A stretch of DNA of 64,000 nt from Curtobacterium sp. MCBD17_013 (GTDB taxonomy: Bacteria; Actinomycetota; Actinomycetes; Actinomycetales; Microbacteriaceae), in contig NZ_QKTU01000013.1 of NCBI RefSeq assembly GCF_003234565.1, positions 1 to 64,000 of the forward strand, in the 5' to 3' direction. The notes beneath the pieces were generated by a model. That model was not told the DNA's origin, made no database searches, and saw nothing but the letters and a program-made list of their open reading frames with translations. Shown in pieces: positions 25,381 to 32,576 of this stretch. Each line of letters starts with the position of its first letter. Position 1 is the stretch's first letter. Both the position numbers and the translations under genes were made by a program.

Positions 25381-26264
25381 CCGCCATCAAGCAACCGGTG
25401 TCCCGGACGGACGTCCGCCGCCTCGACCAGGCGCCGCGGCACCGACGGGTCCCGTACGCCCGGTCGGTCGCGGCGATCATCCTCGTGGCGATCTGCGCGG
25501 TGACGGTGTTCCCGCTGCTGTGGCTGCTGGCGACGTCGCTCCGCCCGGAGAACACCGTGTTCAACGGACCGTTCTTCCCGACGATGCTCACGACGCGGGC
25601 ATACGGCACGGCGTGGACGTCGACGGACTTCGGGCTGCACTTCCTCAACAGCCTCTGGATCACCACGGCGACGGTCGCGGGCGTGCTCGTGTTCGCGTCG
25701 ATGACCGGGTACGCCTTCGCCAAGCTCCGGTTCCCGTTCAAGAACGTCCTCTACGTCGCACTCCTGTCGACCCTGATGATGCCGTCGACGGCGCTCATCA
25801 TCCCGCTCTACCTGCAACTCAAGAACATCGGGCTGCTCAACAGCCAGTTCGGCCTGCTCGTGCTCTACATCAGCAGTTCGGCACCGTTCGCCATGTTCCT
25901 CATGCGCGCCTTCTTCGAGACCCTGCCCGACGAACTCGTCCAGGCCGCGCGGATCGACGGTGCCGGCGAGTTCACGGTGTTCTGGCGGGTGATCCTGCCG
26001 TTGGCCCGACCCGGGGTCGCGACGGTCGTCATCTTCCAGTTCCTGTCGACGTGGAACGAGTTCCTCATCGCGAACACGGTGCTGCAGAACACGCGGGCAC
26101 TCCCGCTCCAGCCGGTCCTGTTCAGCCTCATCGGGCAGTACCAGACCGACTGGCCGTCGCTCGCGGCCGGCCTGACGCTGTCGATCGTGCCGGTCGTGCT
26201 CGTGTACGTCTGGATGCAGCGACAGTTCGTCGCGGGCATGACCCTCGGGGCGGTGAAGAGCTGA
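25377..26264 (+). CDS. Sugar ABC transporter permease, MalG/UgpE type
   Basis: A 295-residue permease with six hydrophobic helices. The EAA loop is LVQAARIDGAGEFTVFWRVILPLARP. Other family signs are FPLLWLLATSLRP after the first helix and FLSTWNEFLIAN. ATG 25377 overlaps the previous stop (ATGA). It forms the heterodimeric channel with the upstream permease. Its TGA overlaps the ATG of the following aldo/keto reductase, which ties transport to catabolism in one transcript. Confidence 0.95.
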   Translation: MTAIKQPVSRTDVRRLDQAPRHRRVPYARSVAAIILVAICAVTVFPLLWLLATSLRPENTVFNGPFFPTMLTTRAYGTAWTSTDFGLHFLNSLWITTATVAGVLVFASMTGYAFAKLRFPFKNVLYVALLSTLMMPSTALIIPLYLQLKNIGLLNSQFGLLVLYISSSAPFAMFLMRAFFETLPDELVQAARIDGAGEFTVFWRVILPLARPGVATVVIFQFLSTWNEFLIANTVLQNTRALPLQPVLFSLIGQYQTDWPSLAAGLTLSIVPVVLVYVWMQRQFVAGMTLGAVKS

Positions 26265-27253
26265 TGGTCGACCTCGGTACCACGATCGATCCCGACCTCG
26301 ATGTGACCCCGGGCGGCTGGATGCGGCCCCTCGGGAGGACCGGGCTCACCGTCTCCGCGGTCACCCTCGGCGCCGCACCCCTCGGCAGCATGCCGGAGAA
26401 CTTCGGCCATGCCGTCGAGGAGGACGACGCGGTCGCCCTCGTCGACCAGGTCCTCCACAGCCCGATCCGGACGATCGACACCGCGAACGGGTACTCGGGC
26501 GGCGCGAGCGAACGGCGCATCGGCCTCGGCATCGCGCGCGCCGGCGGCCTGCCGGACGACGTGCTCGTCGTCACGAAGGTGGACGCCCGGGACGGCGACT
26601 ACTCGGGCGCCCGCGTCCGCGCGTCCGTCCGCGAGAGCCAGGAGCGGCTCGGCATCGACCGGCTGCCGCTCGTGCACCTCCACGACCCCGAGTTCCACGA
26701 CCTCGACGCGATGACGGCACCGGGTGGCGCGGTCGACACGCTCGTCGCCCTCCGGGACGAGGGCGTCGTCGAGCACATCGGCCTCGCGGGCGGGGACGTC
26801 CACGTCATGCGGCGGTACCTCGACCTCGGGGTGTTCGAGGTCCTCCTCGTGCACAACCGCCTGACGCTCGTCGACCGCAGCGCCGAGTCGCTCGTGGCCC
26901 GGGCGGCCGAGACCGACGTCGCGGTCGTCAACGCGGCGGTGTTCGGCGGGGGGATCCTCGCCGCACCGCGGAGTGGCCGGACCGACTACGGCTACCGCCC
27001 CGCGCCTCCGGCCACTCGCGCCGCCATCACCGCGATGGCCGACGTCTGCGACCGGTACGGGACCGACCTCGCGACGGCGGCGCTCGCCGCGTCCGTGCGG
27101 GAGCCGGCGGTCGCGAGCACGATCGTCGGGTTCAGTCGACCCGAGCGGATCGCGACGACCGTCGACGCCGCGACCACGGACCTCCCGGACGACCTGTGGG
27201 TGGAACTCGCCGCCCTCCGGCCGGCTCCGGAGCACTGGCTCGACGCCCGCTGA
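26264..27253 (+). CDS. Aldo/keto reductase, aldose 1-dehydrogenase-like
   Basis: A 329-residue aldo/keto reductase of the group that contains L-fucose/D-threo-aldose 1-dehydrogenases and pyridoxal dehydrogenase. The tetrad is Asp and Tyr in RTIDTANGYSGGASERRIG, Lys in VVTKVDARDGDYSG and His in VHLHDPEFHD. The start overlaps the permease stop. Within this operon it may oxidise the released sugar or reduce a keto-sugar; the direction cannot be told from sequence. Cofactor residues near the C-terminus (IVGFSRPERI) resemble NAD(P)-binding ends of this group. Confidence 0.87.
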   Translation: MVDLGTTIDPDLDVTPGGWMRPLGRTGLTVSAVTLGAAPLGSMPENFGHAVEEDDAVALVDQVLHSPIRTIDTANGYSGGASERRIGLGIARAGGLPDDVLVVTKVDARDGDYSGARVRASVRESQERLGIDRLPLVHLHDPEFHDLDAMTAPGGAVDTLVALRDEGVVEHIGLAGGDVHVMRRYLDLGVFEVLLVHNRLTLVDRSAESLVARAAETDVAVVNAAVFGGGILAAPRSGRTDYGYRPAPPATRAAITAMADVCDRYGTDLATAALAASVREPAVASTIVGFSRPERIATTVDAATTDLPDDLWVELAALRPAPEHWLDAR

Positions 27254-27273
27254 GGCGCCGAGCACCACGACAT

Positions 27274-27295
27274 GGGCCCGCACCGACGCGGGCCC
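27274..27295 (+). other. Intra-operon hairpin before the tautomerase gene
   Basis: Perfect arms GGGCCCGC/GCGGGCCC enclose ACCGAC in the only sizeable gap (57 bases) of the operon, between the transport-AKR part and the catabolic part. It could stabilise or attenuate the transcript. Confidence 0.55.
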
Positions 27296-27310
27296 GGGAA
27301 GCAGGAGACC

Positions 27311-27673
27311 ATGCCCCTCGTCCGCGTCGACATGCACGCGGCCCTCGCACCACGTCGCGAGGCCATCAGCGCCGCCATCCACAAGGGACTCGTCGACGGG
27401 CTCGCGATGCCCGAGGACGACCTGTTCCAGGTCTTCCGGCTCCACGAGCCCGGGGAGCTCGTGTACTCACGGACGTTCCCGAACGCGGACCGCAACGACA
27501 TCCTCTTCGTGCAGATCCTGCTCGCCCGCATCTACGGTCCCGAGGACAAGCAGCGCATGTACGGGTGCGTGGTCGACGAGCTGGTGGGTGCCGGGGTGAA
27601 GCGCGACGAGGTCCTCATCGCCGTGACCGAGAACGAGGGCAGCGACTGGTGCGCCCCGGACAAGGAGGCCTGA
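27311..27673 (+). CDS. Tautomerase family protein
   Basis: A 120-residue protein of the 4-oxalocrotonate tautomerase superfamily, long form. After removal of Met, Pro1 (MPLVRVD) is the catalytic base of this superfamily. The body DLFQVFRLHEPGELVYSRTF, the middle LFVQILLARIYGPEDKQ and the end ENEGSDWCAP match tautomerases usually found in sugar or oxidoreductase operons of actinobacteria. Start ATG 27311 is fixed by Pro1 and by AGGAGA upstream. Two bases separate it from the GH1 gene. Its substrate is unknown; a keto-enol step on an oxidised sugar is a speculative option. Confidence 0.87.
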   Translation: MPLVRVDMHAALAPRREAISAAIHKGLVDGLAMPEDDLFQVFRLHEPGELVYSRTFPNADRNDILFVQILLARIYGPEDKQRMYGCVVDELVGAGVKRDEVLIAVTENEGSDWCAPDKEA

Positions 27674-27674
27674 C

Positions 27675-29105
27675 GTGGCGTTCACCAGGAGCGATCTGCC
27701 CGACGACTTCGTCATCGGCACCGCCACGGCCGCGTACCAGGTCGAGGGGTCGGTCGACGTCGACGGCCGCGGACCGAGCATCTGGGACGACTTCGCCCGC
27801 GTCCCCGGCGCGATCACCGACGGCTCGACGGGCGACCCGGCCGACGACCACCTCCGCCGGTACCGCGAGGACGTCGCGATCATGGCGGACCTCGGCGTCG
27901 ACGCGTACCGGTTCTCGGTCGCGTGGCCGCGCGTCCAGGCGGACGGCACCGGGCCGGCGAACCAGGCGGGGCTCGACCACTACCGCCGCCTCGCGGAGTC
28001 ACTGCTCGAGCGGGGCATCACCCCGTGGGCGACGCTGTACCACTGGGACCTCCCGAGCGCGCTCGAGGCGCGGGGCGGCTGGCTCGAGCGGGACACGGCG
28101 GACCGGTTCGCGGAGTACGCGGGCCTCGTCGTCGCGGGCCTCGGTGACCTCGTCGACCACTGGATCACCCTGAACGAGCCGTGGTGCTCGGCGTTCCTCG
28201 GTTACGCGTCGGGTGTGCACGCGCCGGGCAAGCAGCTCGGGACCCGTGCCGCGCACGCGGCCCACCACCTGATGCTCGGGCACGGGCGTGCCGTCCCGGC
28301 CATCCGTGCTGCCGCCCGGCCGACCGCGCAGGTCGGGGTCACGCTCAACCTCTACTCGGTGCGGTCGGCGACCGACTCGGCCGACGACCGCGACGCCGCC
28401 CGACGCATCGACGGCCTCCAGAACCGGCTGTTCCTCGAGCCGCTGCTCCTCGGCCACTACCCGGAGGACGTCGTCCGTGACCTCGGGGAGCAGGACTGGT
28501 TCGCGGCGAACCCCGAGTCCGACGCCGCCGAGATCGCGGCGGACGTCGACTTCGTGGGCGTCAACTACTACAGCCGGCACACCGTGCGGGCCGGTGGCGG
28601 GACCGGCGCGGCGACCAACGCCGGTGGCGCCGTCGGCGCGGTGAGCGCGAACCCGGGCAGCGAGTTCGTCGAGACCGTCGACACCGGTGCACCGCGCACG
28701 CAGATGGGGTGGGAGATCCACCCGGACGGCCTCGTCGACGTCCTGCGCATGGTCCACACGCTCCGGCCCGAGCTGCCGATCGCGGTCACCGAGAACGGCG
28801 CGGCCTACGAGGACGTGGTCGACGAGACGGGTGCCATCGAGGACGAGGAGCGCCGTGCGTACGTCGAGGCGCACCTCGCGGCGTGCGCCGACGCGGTCCG
28901 CGAGGGGATCCCGCTCCGCGGGTACTTCTGCTGGAGCCTCCTCGACAACTGGGAGTGGGCGTTCGGGTACACGCGCCGCTTCGGCATCGTGCACGTCGAC
29001 TACGCGACCCAGCAGCGGACCGTCAAGCGGAGCGGCCGCTGGCTGGCCGGCGTGCTCGGCGGCCCCCTCGCGACCACCACCGAGCAGTCAGGAGCCCAGG
29101 CATGA
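27675..29105 (+). CDS. Glycoside hydrolase family 1 beta-glucosidase
   Basis: A 476-residue GH1 enzyme, full length, without signal peptide, so it acts in the cytoplasm on imported glycosides. The retaining catalytic pair is visible: acid/base E168 in WITLNEPW and nucleophile E373 in AVTENGAAYED. The N-terminal signature FVIGTATAAYQVEGSVDVDGRGPSIWDDF and the C-terminal GYFCWSLLDNWEWAFGYTRRFG are typical. GTG 27675 follows the tautomerase stop immediately; the next gene overlaps by four bases. It should release glucose or a related sugar from beta-glucosides such as cellobiose or plant aryl-glucosides. Confidence 0.95.
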   Translation: MAFTRSDLPDDFVIGTATAAYQVEGSVDVDGRGPSIWDDFARVPGAITDGSTGDPADDHLRRYREDVAIMADLGVDAYRFSVAWPRVQADGTGPANQAGLDHYRRLAESLLERGITPWATLYHWDLPSALEARGGWLERDTADRFAEYAGLVVAGLGDLVDHWITLNEPWCSAFLGYASGVHAPGKQLGTRAAHAAHHLMLGHGRAVPAIRAAARPTAQVGVTLNLYSVRSATDSADDRDAARRIDGLQNRLFLEPLLLGHYPEDVVRDLGEQDWFAANPESDAAEIAADVDFVGVNYYSRHTVRAGGGTGAATNAGGAVGAVSANPGSEFVETVDTGAPRTQMGWEIHPDGLVDVLRMVHTLRPELPIAVTENGAAYEDVVDETGAIEDEERRAYVEAHLAACADAVREGIPLRGYFCWSLLDNWEWAFGYTRRFGIVHVDYATQQRTVKRSGRWLAGVLGGPLATTTEQSGAQA

Positions 29106-30280
29106 CCACCACCGACACGGACCGCACCGACCCGGCCGCCGCTGAGCCACCGCTGCGCACCCCGGCGGTCGCGACCAAGCGCCTCCCGACCGTCGCACCG
29201 ACCCGGTACGCGCTCGTCGGCAACGGGTGGCGCACCGAGGTCTACCTCCGGGTGGCGCAGCTGTTGCCCGACCGGTTCCGGGTGACCGGCGTGGTGACGC
29301 GTCGAGCCGAGGCCGGGGCGGAACTCGAGCGCCGGTGGGGCGTCCCGACCTGGCGGACGCTCGACGACCTCCTGGCCGCGGAGCGTCCCGAGTTCGTCGT
29401 GCCGAGCGTCCCGTGGCCGGTGACGCCCGGGCTCGTCCGCGAGCTCGTCGGACGCGGGGTCCCCGTGCTCACCGAGACGCCGCCGGCGCCGGACCTCGAC
29501 GGCATGCGGTCGCTCTGGGCCGACGTCGGCGCGGCGGACCTCGTCCAGGTCGCCGAGCAGTACCTGCTCATGCCGCTCCACGCCGCTCGGCTGGCAGCGG
29601 TGCGGGACGGGGTAGTCGGTGCCCCGACCTCCGTGCACGTCAGCTCGACGCACCTGTACCACGCGGTGTCGATGATCCGCGGGTTCCTCGACGTCGCCCC
29701 GGGGCCGGTGACCGTGCGGTCCGTGACCTCGACCGCGCCCCTGGTCGACCCGATCACGCCGGACGGCTGGACACACGACACGGAGCCGAAGCCGGCCCGG
29801 ACGATCCTGTCGACGCTCGACCTCGGGGACGGCCGCACGGGGCTCTACGACTTCACGGACAACCAGTGGTGGAACCCGGTGCGTCCGGACCACCTGGCGG
29901 TCCGCGGGTCGACGGGCGAGCTCCACGACGAGACCCTCGTGCGCATGCTCGACGCCACGACCCCGGTGACGTCGCGGTTCGAGCGGGCGCAGACCGGCCA
30001 CGGCATGGACTACGAGGGGCTCGACACGACGCACATCAGCCTCGACGGGCGCCCAGTGTGGCGGAACCTGTACGAGGGCGGACGCCTCATGGACGACGAC
30101 CTCGCCGTCGCCGAGCTGCTGACGCGCACCGGCGCATGGACCCGCGACGAGGCCCCGGGCCCCTACCCGCTCGCCGAGGGCCTGCACGACCACCACGTCG
30201 GGCTCGCCATCGAGGAGGCCGCTGGCACCGGCACGGCGGTGACGATCTCGAACGAGCCCTGGGTGACGTCGCGTGCGTGA
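29102..30280 (+). CDS. Gfo/Idh/MocA family protein with altered EKP motif
   Basis: A 392-residue protein with a Rossmann domain (YALVGNGWRTEVYLRVAQLLPD, about residues 37-58) and a C-terminal Gfo/Idh/MocA alpha/beta domain (VSSTHLYHAVSMIRGFLDV). Members oxidise or reduce sugars with NAD(P); glucoside 3-dehydrogenases belong here. The conserved EKP, whose lysine is catalytic in the family, reads E125-T126-P127 (VLTETPPAP), and the glycine-rich loop is GNGWR instead of GxGxxG. So it may be a divergent enzyme or a non-catalytic protein. ATG 29102 overlaps GH1; the stop overlaps the following DUF1080 gene. Confidence 0.84.
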   Translation: MTTTDTDRTDPAAAEPPLRTPAVATKRLPTVAPTRYALVGNGWRTEVYLRVAQLLPDRFRVTGVVTRRAEAGAELERRWGVPTWRTLDDLLAAERPEFVVPSVPWPVTPGLVRELVGRGVPVLTETPPAPDLDGMRSLWADVGAADLVQVAEQYLLMPLHAARLAAVRDGVVGAPTSVHVSSTHLYHAVSMIRGFLDVAPGPVTVRSVTSTAPLVDPITPDGWTHDTEPKPARTILSTLDLGDGRTGLYDFTDNQWWNPVRPDHLAVRGSTGELHDETLVRMLDATTPVTSRFERAQTGHGMDYEGLDTTHISLDGRPVWRNLYEGGRLMDDDLAVAELLTRTGAWTRDEAPGPYPLAEGLHDHHVGLAIEEAAGTGTAVTISNEPWVTSRA

Positions 30281-31130
30281 CGTCGCCGGCCCTCCCGGCC
30301 GATCCGCGCCGTCGTTCGTCGCGACCGCGCTCTTCGACGGCGTCACGCTCGACGGCTGGCACGCCGTCCCGCGCACGCCCGTGGCCGCACGGCCGGGAGG
30401 CCCGGCACCGGACCCCGCGTCACCCGCGGTCCGCGACGCCCTCGCCACGAGTGGTGCGTGGTCCGTGGTCGACGGCGCCGTCGTGGGTGGCCAGGAGCGC
30501 CGCGGACTCGGCGGCTACCTGGTCAGCGACGAGGTGTTCGGTGACGTCGACCTGACGGTGCTGGTGCGACCGGACTGGCCCGCGGACACCGGGATCATGC
30601 TCCGAGCCTCGGCGCTCGGGTCGCAGGGGTACCAGGTGCTCGTCGACCACCGGCCGTCCGGCTCCATCGGCGGGTTCTACGGCAACGGGATCGGCGGGTT
30701 CCACGCCGTCGGGTTCGCCGTCGACGCCGTCCGCGACGCCGGCGGGCGAGCGGTCGGTCTGACCGAGGACGACCCGGTGACGAGCCGCGAGCCGGTGACG
30801 CCGGAGAAGCGGGCCCTGCTGACGTACGCCGCCAGCGCCGAGGCGTTCCTCGCCGCGTGGCGATGGGACGACTGGAACGAGCTCCGGATCCGGTGCGTGG
30901 GGGAGTGGCCGGTGCTGACGACCTGGGTCAACGGGCTCCTCGTCGCCGAGTGCGACACCGGGGCGCTCCCACCGGACCGGTTCGACCGCGCCGCCGTCCG
31001 CGCCCTGCTCGGTCGCGCCGGGCACATCGCGCTCGAGGTGCACGACAACGACCCCGCGCTCGGGGACGAGCGGTGGGGGCCGGGCGCGGTCGTGCGGTGG
31101 CGGGACCTGCGGGTCGTGCGGCTCGACTGA
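30273..31130 (+). CDS. DUF1080 (3-keto-disaccharide hydrolase) family protein
   Basis: A 285-residue protein of the concanavalin-like DUF1080 family. It begins with the diagnostic ALFDGVTLDGWH, then GAWSVVDGAVVGG, followed by DVDLTVLVRPDWPADTGIMLRAS, QGYQVLVDHRPSGSIGGFYG, WDDWNELRIRCVGEWPVLTTWVNG and HIALEVHDN. Proteins of this family cleave 3-keto-disaccharides or 3-keto-glycosides produced by a sugar 3-dehydrogenase. Many homologues are secreted, but no signal peptide is visible here, which suits action on an imported substrate. GTG 30273 lies inside the end of the Gfo/Idh/MocA gene (8-base overlap), so the two are tightly coupled. The activity is inferred from family membership. Confidence 0.86.
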   Translation: MRDVAGPPGRSAPSFVATALFDGVTLDGWHAVPRTPVAARPGGPAPDPASPAVRDALATSGAWSVVDGAVVGGQERRGLGGYLVSDEVFGDVDLTVLVRPDWPADTGIMLRASALGSQGYQVLVDHRPSGSIGGFYGNGIGGFHAVGFAVDAVRDAGGRAVGLTEDDPVTSREPVTPEKRALLTYAASAEAFLAAWRWDDWNELRIRCVGEWPVLTTWVNGLLVAECDTGALPPDRFDRAAVRALLGRAGHIALEVHDNDPALGDERWGPGAVVRWRDLRVVRLD

Positions 31131-31136
31131 CCGACG

Positions 31137-31198
31137 CCGCCGGGTCCGCCGGAGTCGCGGGGTCCGCCGGGGCCGCCGGGTCCGCCAGGGCCGCCGCG
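31137..31198. repeat. 9-bp GC-rich repeat between convergent genes
   Basis: Imperfect nine-base units of the form CCGCCGGGT run about seven times between the DUF1080 stop and the ROK gene stop. It may serve as a bidirectional terminator region, although no clear hairpin is present. Confidence 0.6.
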
Positions 31199-32467
31199 TC
31201 AGCCGCGACCGGCGCGGGTCCGCGTCAGCCGGGCGTGGAGCACGGCGGCGGCAGCGCCGAGCGCGGCGGCGTCCCGGCCGACGGCGCTCATCGCCACGTG
31301 CACGGGATGCGTGCCCCGCATCACCGCGTGCGCGTGGAGCTCCCGCTGCACCGCCCGCAGGTAGCGCTCGCCGGCGGTGGCGAACCCCGGGCCCGCGAGG
31401 TAGACCTCGTCGAGGTCGAGCAGGTTGACGAGGTTCAGGATCGCCCGCGCCAGGTACTCGGCGGACTCCTCGACGAGGGCGAGCGCGCCGGTGTCGCCCT
31501 GGACGGCCGCGGCCGCGACGCGTGCGAAGGTCGCGCGGACGTCGGCCGTCACCGCCCGGGCGTCGTCGCCGTCCGTGGTGGTGTCGATGCCGAGCCGCGC
31601 GACGAGGGCCGCGTCGGTGCGGGCTCGTGCGACGACGGCGGCGGGCGCGGCGAGGACCTCGAGGCAGCCGCGGGACCCACACCAGCAGGGCGGCCCGTCC
31701 CACCGCAGGGACATGTGCCCGATCTCCCCGGCGTTCGACGACGCGCCCCGGTGGACGTCGCCTCCGACGAGCAGCCCGCACCCGATGCCCGTCGCCATGT
31801 AGACGGTGGCGAAGTCGCGCGTGGACGGCACGCGGCCCGACCAGAACTCGCCGAGGGCGGCGCAGTTCGCGTCGTTGTCGACCGTGACCGGCAGGTCGGT
31901 CGCCGCGGTGAGCGCGTGCCCGAGCGCGAAGTCGTCCCACTCGCTCCACGAGTCGGTGGACCGGAGCACCCGACCGGGCAGGTCGAGCCGTCCCTCGCCG
32001 GCGACGCCGATCCCGATCACGGTGTCGCGGTCGATCCCGTGGTCGGCGAGCATGACGGCGACGTCCCGGGCGACGCGGGCCACGACGGCCTCGGGTGACT
32101 CGGTCCCGGTCCCCGCGACGCTCCGTGCGTCGATCGGGCGACCGCTGAGGTCGACGAGGACGTACACGTCCTGCGCGGTGTCCAGGGCGACCCCGACCGC
32201 GTAGCCGGCGGTGCTGTTCAGCTCGAGCAGGACGGCGCGTTTGCCGCCGGTCGACTCCGCGTACCCGACCTCGGACACGAGGCCGTCGTCGAGCAGGGTC
32301 CGGACGATCTTCGAGATCGTCGCGTTCGTCAGTCCGGACCGCTCCGCGAGCTCCGTGCGGCTGATGGTGCCACTCGAGCGGATGAGGTCCACGATCGCGC
32401 TCCGGGTCTCGGCGACCGAGGCGCCCTTGAGGCGACGGATCGGTGCGTCGGGGCGGACCGTGACCAT
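31199..32467 (-). CDS. ROK family transcriptional regulator
   Basis: A 422-residue regulator. A winged HTH is at the N-terminus ([41 protein letters not shown], about residues 24-64), followed by a ROK sugar-kinase-like domain with [16 protein letters not shown] and the zinc motif [21 protein letters not shown]. The phosphate-loop ATP site of true kinases is poorly matched, so it is a repressor, not a glucokinase. GAGGAGGA precedes ATG 32467. It is convergent with the glycoside operon, which it most likely controls through the inverted repeat at 22952-22968. It is divergent from ftsK. Confidence 0.9.
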   Translation of the reverse strand: MVTVRPDAPIRRLKGASVAETRSAIVDLIRSSGTISRTELAERSGLTNATISKIVRTLLDDGLVSEVGYAESTGGKRAVLLELNSTAGYAVGVALDTAQDVYVLVDLSGRPIDARSVAGTGTESPEAVVARVARDVAVMLADHGIDRDTVIGIGVAGEGRLDLPGRVLRSTDSWSEWDDFALGHALTAATDLPVTVDNDANCAALGEFWSGRVPSTRDFATVYMATGIGCGLLVGGDVHRGASSNAGEIGHMSLRWDGPPCWCGSRGCLEVLAAPAAVVARARTDAALVARLGIDTTTDGDDARAVTADVRATFARVAAAAVQGDTGALALVEESAEYLARAILNLVNLLDLDEVYLAGPGFATAGERYLRAVQRELHAHAVMRGTHPVHVAMSAVGRDAAALGAAAAVLHARLTRTRAGRG

Positions 32468-32563
32468 CGTGTCGTCCTCCTCGTCACTCCTGGCCCCACG
32501 GTACCGGGTGCGGGGGCGCGGCCCGTCACGGCGGGCCTCCCGCCGGACGTCCCCGGCTCGGGT

Positions 32564-32569
32564 TAGGGT
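32564..32569 (+). promoter_or_regulatory. -10 of leaderless promoter for ftsK
   Basis: TAGGGT ends seven bases before ATG 32577; no ribosome binding site is present. Confidence 0.5.
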
Positions 32570-32576
32570 TCCGCTC

